DNA from: Agriotes lineatus
Taxonomy: Eukaryota > Arthropoda > Insecta > Coleoptera > Elateridae
DNA length: 64,000 bases
Direction: 5' to 3'
Assembly (NCBI GenBank): GCA_940337035.1
Contig: CALNHX010003609.1
Span: forward strand, 1-64,000
Shown here one piece after another: positions 11,976 to 21,869 of the stretch; positions within the stretch are counted from its first letter, which is position 1, and each line of letters begins with the position of its first letter. The notes beneath the pieces were generated by a model, which saw nothing but the letters and a program-made list of their open reading frames with translations, ran no database searches and was not told where the DNA came from. The position numbers and the translations under genes are program-made.

Positions 11976-13549
11976 GCACGTGGCAACGATATAACGCCTA
12001 ACATCTACAATACACGCTACCTTTGTTATTTCAGTATCACCTAGCTCTTAACTTGGTGGCAGGACTTCGCCTCAGAGCTCGGACTGTTGCAAAGCCGCAG
12101 CTGCACTCGTTGATGACGCGTCTTCCGGGATACCTTCACAGGACACGATGCGACGGAACCCGCATGGGAAAGAAACAGGGAGATCTTTTGCACGCCCTCG
12201 TTGGATATGGTCCTACCTATGAACTAGTGGTATCCTGCCTACATGGCACACGAGACTACGGGGGCGTTGGTCACTAAAGCGGAGCATCACCAAAAACCAC
12301 ACAACTGCACGCCTCAACAGCTCCAAAAGTACCCTCGACAGGCCGCTCTCGCGACCGAAGCCGCGGGGCGGCTAAAAGCCACGCTTTAAGGACCCGCTCG
12401 CAGCAACAGCCAGCAACCAACTCCCAACACTGACTGCCTAAACTCAACTCAATCACGTCACTCCGCCGACGAGAAAGGGCGGCCACAACGCAGACAGACG
12501 GCGACCAAGCGAAAACCATTCAAAAACCTCTCTTTTGCTCTCACAGGCTCGCGTTTTAAATTCAATGTAGAAAGCACCAGGCCAAGCTCGCAACAGCTGC
12601 CGAGCGATAACAAACACAGGTGTTCAGCCATAGCTGCTTGACGCTATAAGGCAAAAGCCTGCACGAACATTCGAAACACACTCAAATTTAGGCGGCAAAA
12701 TACTAAAGAAAGCTATATACAAGCGGGGTCGTAATCTTGAAAAAGCGATAAATAACTCATACATTCGTAAAACTTGAAAATGTGCTGACAAAATAAAACC
12801 CCCGTGGCGAACCAAAACTAGCAGCATCATTTGATCCAAAATAGGCAGTTACAATCTGCTTCTGTTTTCCATGTTAGGAGCGGCTGTTTATCCTTTGAGC
12901 ACCCTCTTGCCCTTGGGGAAAAGGTCTCTTGAAGGCGGGTGAACCACAGCAGAGTCAACGGCATAGAATCAGGCGGGCAAGGAGAAACCACCTGATTATA
13001 TTCCCAAAAGAACGCTATGGTAATAGTAAACAAGAATTTGAGTTTGCATGTGATCCCGCTAACGACCGGAGCCAACTGGTGAAAATTGGATACCGGACAT
13101 GTGAAAGTAGGAGACCAAGCAACACATGCGAAATTAGTGACTGGAAGACCAGAATACATACAACTTCGGAAAAGGCTAACACTTGCAACTTGGAATAATA
13201 GAGGATGGATATAAGCAGGAAATCTAAGAAGAGTTGATAAGGAATTACTATACGTGGCACACCGAACAAATAGAGTGAAGCAGGCAACCCAAATGACACA
13301 TTACAAATGTCACTGGATGACTATTTTAATTATAATTACTAAAGGATCAGAGATGGCGGTCCTTGTAATTAGAACTAATTTCAACTGGCATTAAATAAAA
13401 ACATTCTAAAAACCATTTTTACATCAGCTATTTAATTCAAACCTTGCCGTTTTGTTGTGGTTGTGTTTGTTTGCACCTAGTTTGGTTGGAGTGTGTAGCG
13501 TTTTTTTTCTAGTTCCTGCCTGCAGTTTAAAAATCAACCATTTTTACTT
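11976..13549. other. relatively GC-rich region; possible LINE endonuclease start near 13.2 kb
   Basis: The stretch at 12050-12520 is unusually GC-rich for this window but has no recognised product. At about 13175-13240 (+) one frame reads LTLATWNNRG, a stop, then AGNLRRVDKELL. This resembles the first motif of LINE APE endonucleases (.L.IATWNVR). It is too short and too damaged for a firm call. Confidence 0.3.
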
Positions 13550-13960
13550 ACTTTTACAATAAAGGAAGTATTGGATTCACCCCAAAAATTCGAAATTGAG
13601 TTTTCAACTGATCTTCACGTTTTAGAGTCCCCTGATCCCAAAAAACATATTTTTTTTTCATTGGTCTGTGTGTCTGTCTGTCTGTGTGTCTGTCTGTGAA
13701 CAGAATATCTCAAAAACGGAAAGAGGTATGGTGTTGAGACTTTATATATAAGTTTTGTGTGCTATTTAGATGATACAGCAAGCTTTTGAAGAAAATCGCA
13801 TAACCGGAAGTAGGTGGTTACTCTTGTGATTTTTCAGTTTTTTTCGGTTTTTTCAAAAACGGCTCTAACGATTTTTTTTAAACTTTACATTTTTATTACA
13901 TTTTTAATGTGTATTGATGTGAGATAGGTGACTTTTCCAGTTGAATACTTCTAAAATGGG
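13550..13960 (+). repeat. single arm of the foldback family at 43.0-44.4 kb
   Basis: TTTTACAATAAAGGAAGTAT is followed by TTGGATTCACCCCAAAAATT, a CTGTCTGTGTGTCTGTCTGTGAACAGAAT stretch and ATTTTTAATGTGTATTGATG. The same order occurs in the left arm at about 43340-43710. Here only one arm is present and the mirror half is missing. Confidence 0.75.
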
Positions 13961-14157
13961 TTTCTTTTGTTTTTTTTTCTATTTTTTTATTAACTCCTAT
14001 TTTAAATAGAACACCCGGTATATTATTACATTTTTGAATTCAGCTTGAAATTCTAGAGAAAATTTGTCTCTTGAATTAACACTCTATTTTGTACCGTTTT
14101 TGCAGAATTTGTAATTTTTGAAAATTTTTGACAAATGCTTAAAACTTTAATATAAAA

Positions 14158-14222
14158 TTTTTGCTAATTATAAGATCACTGTAAAAGGAAGTTGTGTGCG
14201 TGTATCACACCAGATTTTTAAG
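14158..14222 (+). repeat. dispersed repeat, copy 1 of 3
   Basis: GCTAATTATAAGATCACTGT, AAGGAAGTTGTGTG and GTGTATCACACCAGATTTTT recur at about 34529-34583 and 36752-36806. Three copies in one window mark a dispersed family. GTGTATCACAC is partly self-complementary. Confidence 0.6.
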
Positions 14223-14337
14223 GACTAAATTATGCAGTTCTACTGCTGCCTTCATAGTTACATGTAAGCATAAAATATTGACTTGTAATATAATTTCTTT
14301 AAAAAAATAATAAATTATTCATAGACGTACCTGCATT

Positions 14338-14696
14338 ATGGGTAAAGGTAAGAAACCAATTCATAGTCAAGGACGTGAAATAATTAATAGCTAGTAGAAA
14401 AATTATCAAGGAATAATCAAGTGGAACTCCTGCAATTTCTTTCAGTCGTTTGCAAGAATAAGTGACTAAAGCAACCGGTGCTCGCCTAAATACAGTTGAA
14501 CGAATTGTTAAAGGAGCCTAACAAAGTGGTGGAAGAAACTTTACTACTCCAAGCAAACAAATAACTAAACATAGCTCCAGGTCATCTGGCGATCAATATG
14601 ACGAAGAAGTAATCCGAAGCGTGATCTATAACTTTGTGCAAATCCATAAAAAGAGACCTACAATGAAAGCTGTATTCGAATTTGTACAAAATGGAG
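14338..14696 (+). pseudogene. N-terminal exon of a transposase-like protein, decayed
   Basis: From an ATG at 14338 the frames give MGKGKKPIHSQGREIIN, then SFSRLQE, TKATGARLNTVERIVKGA, TTPSKQITKHSSRSS and DQYDEEVIRSVIYNFVQ. This looks like the helix-turn-helix N-terminal exon of a mariner/IS630-like transposase family seen in insect genomes: a resolvase-like helix, a KxRxxxxxxxDDFD-like stretch, then a long helix. Stops at TAGTAG and TAA plus a frameshift break it. It ends at GGAG/GTGAG, a possible donor site. The catalytic domain is not found downstream. Confidence 0.45.
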
Positions 14697-15146
14697 GTGA
14701 GTGTTAATTTCACTGAGAAGTTACATCCCTTTGGGCGAAATCAACCTCCTAAATCACACCTTTAGGCCGCTGATTATTATCAGTACCAACTAAGGGCGCC
14801 GATTCTCGGTACCGGAAGTTATTCCAAGTCCTGATCTTAAACCACCCCTTCAGGCTGCCGAGTATTGACATCGGAGACTAGCAGAAAATGCCCCTAAAGT
14901 CCAACCCCTAAATCGTACCTCCAAAGCGCCGATTCTCGATAGCGGAAGTGCACATCATTTCCCACAATAAGCCGGCCCAGAGCTCTGTAATTACGCCAAT
15001 AGAGAAAAATATGCAGCACCGACGAGGCCAACATAAGTTGATCTCAATCATGACACTGTCCAATCCCGGAAGTCGTTTGTTACTTAATGACAATGGCCGT
15101 GAAAGCCTCAAAAATCATCTAAGTAATATCCCAACTTATAAGTTAT
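14697..15146. other. non-coding stretch with internal direct repeats
   Basis: CCGATTCTCG...CGGAAGT occurs at about 14800 and 14932, each after a CCTAAATC.CACCT..A phrase. This suggests two diverged tandem copies of about 130 bp. No gene is seen. Confidence 0.4.
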
Positions 15147-15154
15147 AACCTATA

Positions 15155-16178
15155 CAGAGCTGTTCAAGATCATTTTAAAAAAGATTTAAATCAAAGATCA
15201 TAGATACTTTTCATTTTGACAAATGATTTAAATCAAAGATCATAGATACTTTTCATTTTACAAATGATTTAAATCAAAGATCGTTTTTAAAGATTTAAAT
15301 CTTTTTAAAAGGTATAAATCCTTTTACAGATTGCAATCAAAAAGTAGATACTGGTAGGTATTTAAATCAGCAATCAAACTTTTATTTATGTGTTCAGAAA
15401 ACAAAAATATGACTATCAATAAATCTGTTTTAAAAATCGTATAGTACCTACGAAATAAACAAAAAAAGCATTAAAACCCAAACTAAAAAGTTAATTAAAA
15501 TTTGTTCTGCCCACAAATACTTTTTAATAAAACCACAAAAAATGGTAAATGGGTTTACAGTATTTTTTTTTATTATTGAATTGAGTTTTCCTTAAAAGTG
15601 TTATTAGTCTAGCTAAAAAATATATTTAACATTTTAGCTAGGGTTTCCTTTGTCGATTTCAGCCTGATTACATTTCATGTTGCAGAAATCAGTAACAACA
15701 GTTGCCATAATAAAGTATGTATGTGTTATGAATGTATGATGTATGAGTATAAAGTGTTGTATGATGTATGTAACTATTGTAACCAAGTTTATGGGGAATA
15801 CTTCTTGATGCTTGCTATGCGACGCGACGAGTTCGACGACAATGCGTTAAATGCAAAGCAAATACAATGCACGGTTGCAGCAGTTGCAGACAAATTCACG
15901 AATCCATAGGAATAGACAGGCTCTGTAAAAAGATTTAAATTTTTTATACAGGTATTTAAATCATTTTAGAAAGATTTAAATCGTTTTAAAAAGATTTAAA
16001 TATTTTTAGAGATTTAAATCATTTTGAAAAGATTTAAATCAAAGATAGTTTTCAAAAAGATTTAAATCATAAATCAAAGATCATTTTCTGAAAAAAGATT
16101 TAAAATCAAAGTATTTAAATCAAAAAAAGTATTTAAATCAAAAAAAGATTTAAATCAAAATGATCTTGAACAGCTCTG
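15155..16178. mobile_element. hAT-like non-autonomous element, 1,024 bp, with TSD
   Basis: The inverted ends begin CAGAGCTGTTCAAGATCATT at 15155, and the mirror ends at 16178. They are flanked by the 8-bp direct repeat AACCTATA at 15147-15154 and 16179-16186, the duplication length expected for hAT transposition. Both ends are packed with the palindrome GATTTAAATC (nine exact copies plus variants), which leaves a unique centre at about 15360-15910. No transposase frame is present, so mobility would need an enzyme in trans. The duplication and the ends are seen directly; the hAT assignment rests on TSD length and the CAGAG-type end. Confidence 0.85.
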
Positions 16179-16293
16179 AACCTATAGATCTTGCACTAAC
16201 GTGCACTGAATAAAACTACATGCGTAGCGTAAGAAGATATGTTATAACTTCTTTGTTTTTGTTTGATGCGTCACCTTAACAACCAAACCCCTA

Positions 16294-16788
16294 AAGGTAC
16301 GTTTTCCTAGACGCGTTTATCACTGAGCGATGATCGCTGGACGATGATAGCTCAGTGATTATCGCTGGCACAAAACGCTGAGGTGTTTTCCTACAAGCTT
16401 CTCCTGCGACAATTGCAGCAGTTTATTGCTAATTTTGTTTATCGGTTGCTTGGTTGTATTTGGGAGTTCCGTGAATTTTATGAGTTTAAAGAAAATACTC
16501 CTTGCGTATTTATTAACAGAGGAAGAAGAAAATGATGATATTGCCGAGCAAATAATGCCTTCCTCCAGAAAAGGAGTGCATTAAATGTTCAAATCAAAAA
16601 AGGAGGAGGGTTGTTTCTTGCAACTCATCAAAAATCATTTGAGAGAAGATGTTAAAAAATTTCGAGAATACTTTAGATTGATTCTTTCACAGTTTGATTT
16701 TATTTTGAGTTTAATTGAAGGCAATATCAAGGAGACAGCGTACAATAGAATCTCTACCCAATCAGGTCTTAGGAGAAACTTGCAATAA
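16294..16788 (+). pseudogene. PIF/Harbinger element 5' part with transposase N-terminus
   Basis: A terminal stretch AGGTACGTTTTCCTAGACG is followed by subterminal repeats (TCACTGAG..CTCAGTGA, ATCGCTGG twice). A frame then starts at ATG 16480. It reads MSLKKILLAYLLTEEEEND, one TAA stop at 16582, and in the same frame EEGCFLQLIKNHLREDVKKF and YFRLILSQFDFILSLIE. This matches the N-terminal helices of HARBI1-like transposases (EEGxFxxLxxEL...FxxYFRMSxxxFxxLL). It ends at a stop at 16786 before any DDE residue and is followed within 20 bp by the (AT)n that abuts the Penelope element. The rest of the transposase is missing from this window. Confidence 0.6.
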
Positions 16789-16806
16789 TTTTGAGGTAAG
16801 TGAAAA

Positions 16807-16824
16807 TATATATATATATATATA
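16807..16824. repeat. (AT)n microsatellite at the Penelope border
   Basis: A short alternating TA run joins the 3' end of the minus-strand Penelope copy. A longer run lies at the far end, at 21819-21865. Confidence 0.85.
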
Positions 16825-16916
16825 TTAAAGGTAAACATTTCAGGGTGTCATACCGCTTAATAAATTTGAAGATTTCTTCAACTGGTTGAAGAACATCTTG
16901 AATGGCGTTTGGGGTT

Positions 16917-16958
16917 GGACGACGTTTCGACGAAATCACATTCGTCATTTTCAAGTCC
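16917..16958 (-). ncRNA. hammerhead-like ribozyme in the Penelope 3' end (minus copy)
   Basis: Read on the minus strand: stem I GGAC, core UUGAAAA, hairpin stem II GACGAA/UUCGUC, GAAA, short palindromic stem III ACGU, cleavage triplet GUC, then stem I' GUCC. The consensus core is CUGANGA; here C3 is U and G8 is A. Hammerheads in Penelope terminal repeats are established knowledge for this class. Activity of this variant is inference. Confidence 0.55.
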
Positions 16959-19079
16959 TTGTAGTCCGGGTTTGGCTTCTAGTTATGCGGCAACACGACG
17001 GACTGTCAACTTGATGCACAGCTGACTGAATAGGTTGTTTATCAATTACTGTGGCAACTAGCATCGAGGGAGCTGTACTGCTAGGACGGATGGCTGGTGT
17101 TCGCAGAGAATGGCCGGCCGTTGCTTGTAGTAACGTTGGTAACCACGATGCAGGTAATCGGCTTGTGTCGTCGCGGGTGTTCATACAATTCGGACGTTTC
17201 ACGATTTCGATGGCTTCTCGTATGATGCATGCGTCTTTGTGTTCGACGCTGGCAATGCTCTTGGTGTTGTCGAAATCAATCTTGTGCGAAGTATCCCATA
17301 TATGATGCACTAGCGATGAAGTGTGTTCCATCTTCTTAACATAATTCTGATGTTCCTCCTTGCGTGCCTTTATTCTCCGGTTGGTGTGGCCTATGTAGCT
17401 GCTATCGCAATCCCGACACGGTATCTCGTAGACTCCTTGGTTTTCCAAAGGAATGTACTCTTTAGGATTCCTCAGTATGGACTGGATTTTTCTATCCGTG
17501 GTAAAGGTTGTCCTGATGTTACATTTTCTAAGGATTCTTCCGATTTTCTCTGTCGTGCCTCGGATGTAAGGCAGGTACGCCGTGCCACAAGGTCTCTCCT
17601 CTTCTGCGTCTTGCGTTTTGGTCTTCGGTGGTCGGAACGCTTTCCTAATCGCTGCTCTGCCATAACCATTTTGTTCGAATACTCGAGCAAGGGTTGCTAA
17701 TTCTTGTCTTGTATTCTCCTTGTCGGCTATCCTTCTTGATCTACAAACCAGTGTTGTCAGGACTGATTGTAGTTGAGCAGGGTGGTGGTGTGAATTAGCA
17801 TTTAGGTAGCGATTGGTGTGCGTGGTCTTCCTATAAACCGTGTGCCCCAATTTTCCATTCTTCTTGGTGATGAGAACGTCTAGGAATGGAAGGTGGTTGT
17901 TCTTCTCCAATTCCATCGTAAACTGGATCTTATTATGGATGCTATTGAGATGGGTAAGGAAATCAGCAAGTCGATTCTTACCATGACCCCATATGGCAAA
18001 AACATCATCGACATACCGAAGCCAAAGTTTCGGTTTGTAAATGGTGCTGTCCAGTGCTTTCGATTCGAAGTCCTCCATGAAGAGATTCGCAATGACGGGA
18101 GACAAAGGTGAACCCATCGGCGCTCCTTCTACTTGCTTGTAGCGTTGACCATTATAGATGAAATATGTATTCTGGAGACAATGATCGGCAAGTTTGATTA
18201 TGTGTTGAGGTGGATCATACTTCTGTTTAATGACGTTTAGAGCTTCGGCAACTGGCACTTTAGTAAACAGAGAGACGACATCAAAGCTCACGAGGATATC
18301 GGTCGGTGTAATTTTCTCCTTTTGCAGCATCTCGATGAAGTGGGTAGAATTCATAACGTATGAAGCCGCATCTGCCACATGCGGCTGCAGATGTTTAGCT
18401 ACGAACGCTGCAAGTCGTTGGATAGGTGATCCTATGGAACTAACGATAGGCCTAAGCGGTGTTCCATCCTTATGAATTTTTGGGAGACCGTATATCTTGG
18501 GACATTTAGACGACTTTTCTCTAGGTATAAGTTGATTTTGCACTTCAGTTTCGATGTTACTCTCCTTTATCTTCGACTTGGTGGTCTTCTCCAAATACGT
18601 TGTTGGATCTGTGGAGATACATTTGTAGGCACTGTCCTGCAGTAAAGAAATCATTTTAGAGTGGTAGTCATCGTTGTTCATGATAACGGTGACATTTCCT
18701 TTGTCTGCAGGAAGAATAATGATGTTGTTGTTCTGACGAAGATTCTTGAGTGCCAAAGATTCATCACGGGATAGATTCGATTTGGGTGGTTTAGCCAATC
18801 GTAAGATTCGAGAGGTATCTTGTCGGATGAGATCGGCGGTATTCTTATCCAGTCTCGAAATCGCAGTTTCTACTCCGCAGATGATAGATTCCACTGGAAT
18901 ACGTTTTGGAGCTATGGCGTAGTTGAAACCTTTAGCAAGTGCAGATATCGCAGATTCATCCAAAGTAATATCAGAAATATTACGGACAACTTTAGACATA
19001 TCCAGATTAGTAGTACGATACCCTTTTTGCGTTGAATAAAGATGGTCGAATTTCTTCCTTTGCTTTATCGTGTAGAGGT
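16951..19079 (-). CDS. Penelope-like reverse transcriptase/GIY-YIG protein, N-terminally truncated
   Basis: About 709 element-derived codons are open to the stop. They hold the reverse transcriptase domain (LPKIHKDGTPLRPIVSS, SFDVVSLFTKVP, GAPMGSPLSPVIANLF, catalytic RYVDDVFAIW, NHLPFLDVLI). A linker and a C-terminal GIY-YIG nuclease follow (GVYEIPCRDCDSSYIGHTN, then RIKARKEEH). The protein copies its RNA at a DNA nick and belongs to the telomerase-related Penelope class. The N-terminal region present in the plus copy is absent, so the frame starts in foreign sequence at the head-to-head junction; an added MGLDD comes from the other copy. It is probably not expressed as a full protein. Confidence 0.85.
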
Positions 19080-19080
19080 C

Positions 19081-21692
19081 GTCCAACCCCAAACGCCATT
19101 CAAGATGTTCTTCAACCAGTTGAAGAAATCTTCAAATTTATTAAGCGGTATGACACCCTGAAATGTTTACCTTTAATACATATCAGCCGCGAAAACCTTC
19201 GTAATATTATTATACGTCTCTACGGGGAGAATATATTCCATCAAACCAGAAGTTTTGAAAAACTGCGGTCCAAGAAATGTAAAAATCTATGCAATTTGAC
19301 ATTCCTGCAACGCTGCAGAGATCAGAACATCATCCCGACCTGTGCTAGATTGTCATTCCATCGAAAAACGTATCGGACCACGAACATTCTGAACAAGGCG
19401 AGTGCTGCTCTTCTTCGAGATTCCATCAAAGAGACGAGACACATTTTGGCCAAAATAAATAAAGAACTTCTTGATTTGCATCTTCACCTCAGCGGGATCA
19501 TCCACCCTATGATCTGGAACATCATCGACCAATTAGCAGACTTTCGAGCGGAAACTGACAGAAACCTCTACACGATAAAGCAAAGGAAGAAATTCGACCA
19601 TCTTTATTCAACGCAAAAAGGGTATCGTACTACTAATCTGGATATGTCTAAAGTTGTCCGTAATATTTCTGATATTACTTTGGATGAATCTGCGATATCT
19701 GCACTTGCTAAAGGTTTCAACTACGCCATAGCTCCAAAACGTATTCCAGTGGAATCTATCATCTGCGGAGTAGAAACTGCGATTTCGAGACTGGATAAGA
19801 ATACCGCCGATCTCATCCGACAAGATACCTCTCGAATCTTACGATTGGCTAAACCACCCAAATCGAATCTATCCCGTGATGAATCTTTGGCACTCAAGAA
19901 TCTTCGTCAGAACAACAACATCATTATTCTTCCTGCAGACAAAGGAAATGTCACCGTTATCATGAACAACGATGACTACCACTCTAAAATGATTTCTTTA
20001 CTGCAGGACAGTGCCTACAAATGTATCTCCACAGATCCAACAACGTATTTGGAGAAGACCACCAAGTCGAAGATAAAGGAGAGTAACATCGAAACTGAAG
20101 TGCAAAATCAACTTATACCTAGAGAAAAGTCGTCTAAATGTCCCAAGATATACGGTCTCCCAAAAATTCATAAGGATGGAACACCGCTTAGGCCTATCGT
20201 TAGTTCCATAGGATCACCTATCCAACGACTTGCAGCGTTCGTAGCTAAACATCTGCAGCCGCATGTGGCAGATGCGGCTTCATACGTTATGAATTCTACC
20301 CACTTCATCGAGATGCTGCAAAAGGAGAAAATTACACCGACCGATATCCTCGTGAGCTTTGATGTCGTCTCTCTGTTTACTAAAGTGCCAGTTGCCGAAG
20401 CTCTAAACGTCATTAAACAGAAGTATGATCCACCTCAACACATAATCAAACTTGCCGATCATTGTCTCCAGAATACATATTTCATCTATAATGGTCAACG
20501 CTACAAGCAAGTAGAAGGAGCGCCGATGGGTTCACCTTTGTCTCCCGTCATTGCGAATCTCTTCATGGAGGACTTCGAATCGAAAGCACTGGACAGCACC
20601 ATTTACAAACCGAAACTTTGGCTTCGGTATGTCGATGATGTTTTTGCCATATGGGGTCATGGTAAGAATCGACTTGCTGATTTCCTTACCCATCTCAATA
20701 GCATCCATAATAAGATCCAGTTTACGATGGAATTGGAGAAGAACAACCACCTTCCATTCCTAGACGTTCTCATCACCAAGAAGAATGGAAAATTGGGGCA
20801 CACGGTTTATAGGAAGACCACGCACACCAATCGCTACCTAAATGCTAATTCACACCACCACCCTGCTCAACTACAATCAGTCCTGACAACACTGGTTTGT
20901 AGATCAAGAAGGATAGCCGACAAGGAGAATACAAGACAAGAATTAGCAACCCTTGCTCGAGTATTCGAACAAAATGGTTATGGCAGAGCAGCGATTAGGA
21001 AAGCGTTCCGACCACCGAAGACCAAAACGCAAGACGCAGAAGAGGAGAGACCTTGTGGCACGGCGTACCTGCCTTACATCCGAGGCACGACAGAGAAAAT
21101 CGGAAGAATCCTTAGAAAATGTAACATCAGGACAACCTTTACCACGGATAGAAAAATCCAGTCCATACTGAGGAATCCTAAAGAGTACATCCCTTTGGAA
21201 AACCAAGGAGTCTACGAGATACCGTGTCGGGATTGCGATAGCAGCTACATAGGCCACACCAACCGGAGAATAAAGGCACGCAAGGAGGAACATCAGAATT
21301 ATGTTAAGAAGATGGAACACACTTCATCGCTAGTGCATCATATATGGCATACTTCGCACAAGATTGATTTCGACAACACCAAGAGCATTGCCAGCGTCGA
21401 ACACAAAGACGCATGCATCATACGAGAAGCCATCGAAATCGTGAAACGTCCGAATTGTATGAACACCCGCGACGACACAAGCCGATTACCTGCATCGTGG
21501 TTACCAACGTTACTACAAGCAACGGCCGGCCATTCTCTGCGAACACCAGCCATCCGTCCTAGCAGTACAGCTCCCTCGATGCTAGTTGCCACAGTAATTG
21601 ATAAACAACCTATTCAGTCAGCTGTACATCAAGTTGACAGTCCGTCGTGTTGCCGCATAACTAGAAGCCAAACCAGGACTAAAAGGACTTGA
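19081..21692 (+). CDS. Penelope-like reverse transcriptase with GIY-YIG endonuclease
   Basis: One uninterrupted frame enters the element from 19032 and continues to TGA at 21690-21692, about 870 element codons. In order: an N-terminal basic/helical region of about 180 residues (RENLRNIIIRLYGENIF, FLQRCRDQNIIPTCARLSFH); the reverse transcriptase, with motif A SFDVVSLF, motif B GAPMGSPLSP and catalytic YVDD at 20628-20639; and a C-terminal GIY-YIG nuclease with GVYEIPCRDC and YIGHT, and a later conserved E in the IREAIEI helix. A conserved CxxC lies inside the nuclease motif. No in-frame ATG of the element exists before about residue 150, so the start must come from upstream sequence. In the 3' pseudo-LTR context an ATG giving MTNVISSKRRPTP lies just upstream, inside the ribozyme. 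The long open frame suggests a recently active copy. Confidence 0.9.
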
Positions 21693-21726
21693 AAATGACG
21701 AATGTGATTTCGTCGAAACGTCGTCC
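21685..21726 (+). ncRNA. hammerhead-like ribozyme in the Penelope 3' end (plus copy)
   Basis: GGAC (21685-21688), core TTGAAAA (21689-21695), a stem-loop closed by GACGAA/TTCGTC, GAAACGTC (21715-21722) and GTCC (21723-21726). Stem I is GGAC/GTCC. Stem III is the 4-nt palindrome ACGT, so it would pair best as a dimer. Predicted cleavage lies after 21722, and the next base corresponds to 19081, where the plus copy begins. C3-to-U and G8-to-A changes would still pair with each other. Confidence 0.55.
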
Positions 21727-21813
21727 AACCCCAAACGCCATTCAAGATGTTCTTCAACCAGTTGAAGAAATCTTCAAATTTATTAAGCGGTATGACACCC
21801 TGAAATGTTTACC

Positions 21814-21818
<5 letters not shown>

Positions 21819-21865
<47 letters not shown>
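21819..21865. repeat. (TA)n microsatellite
   Basis: A nearly pure alternating TA run of about 45 bp between the Penelope 3' end and the Helitron-like sequence. Confidence 0.9.
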
Positions 21866-21868
<3 letters not shown>

Positions 21869-21869
21869 T

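Larger units (their letters stand above)
16825..19079 (-). mobile_element. Penelope-like element, minus copy, 5'-truncated
   Basis: This is the reverse-complement twin of the plus copy at 19081-21820. It runs from the 3' terminal repeat at about 16825 to 19079, where it stops at the residues LYTIKQRKK. It therefore lacks the 5' pseudo-LTR and about the first 180 codons. The junction with the plus copy is head to head and shares 1-2 bp. Such inverted, truncated partner copies are a known habit of Penelope-like elements. The two copies differ at very few positions, so they probably arrived together or recently. Confidence 0.85.
19081..21820 (+). mobile_element. Penelope-like element, plus copy, with pseudo-LTRs
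   Basis: A direct repeat of about 98 bp starts GTCCAACCCCAAACGCCATT and ends ..GTTTACCTTTAATA. It occurs at 19081-19178 and again at about 21723-21820. These are the pseudo-LTRs typical of Penelope-like elements. The body codes the RT/GIY-YIG protein. A (TA)n tract follows the 3' end, and a head-to-head truncated copy abuts the 5' end. Confidence 0.9.

Noticed and set aside
12274..12519. 82-codon minus frame in a GC-rich patch
   Set aside because: High GC lowers stop frequency; no recognisable product and no splice signals.
20943..21320. 125-codon minus frame in the Penelope element
   Set aside because: Antisense to the GIY-YIG coding region and mirrored in the other copy.
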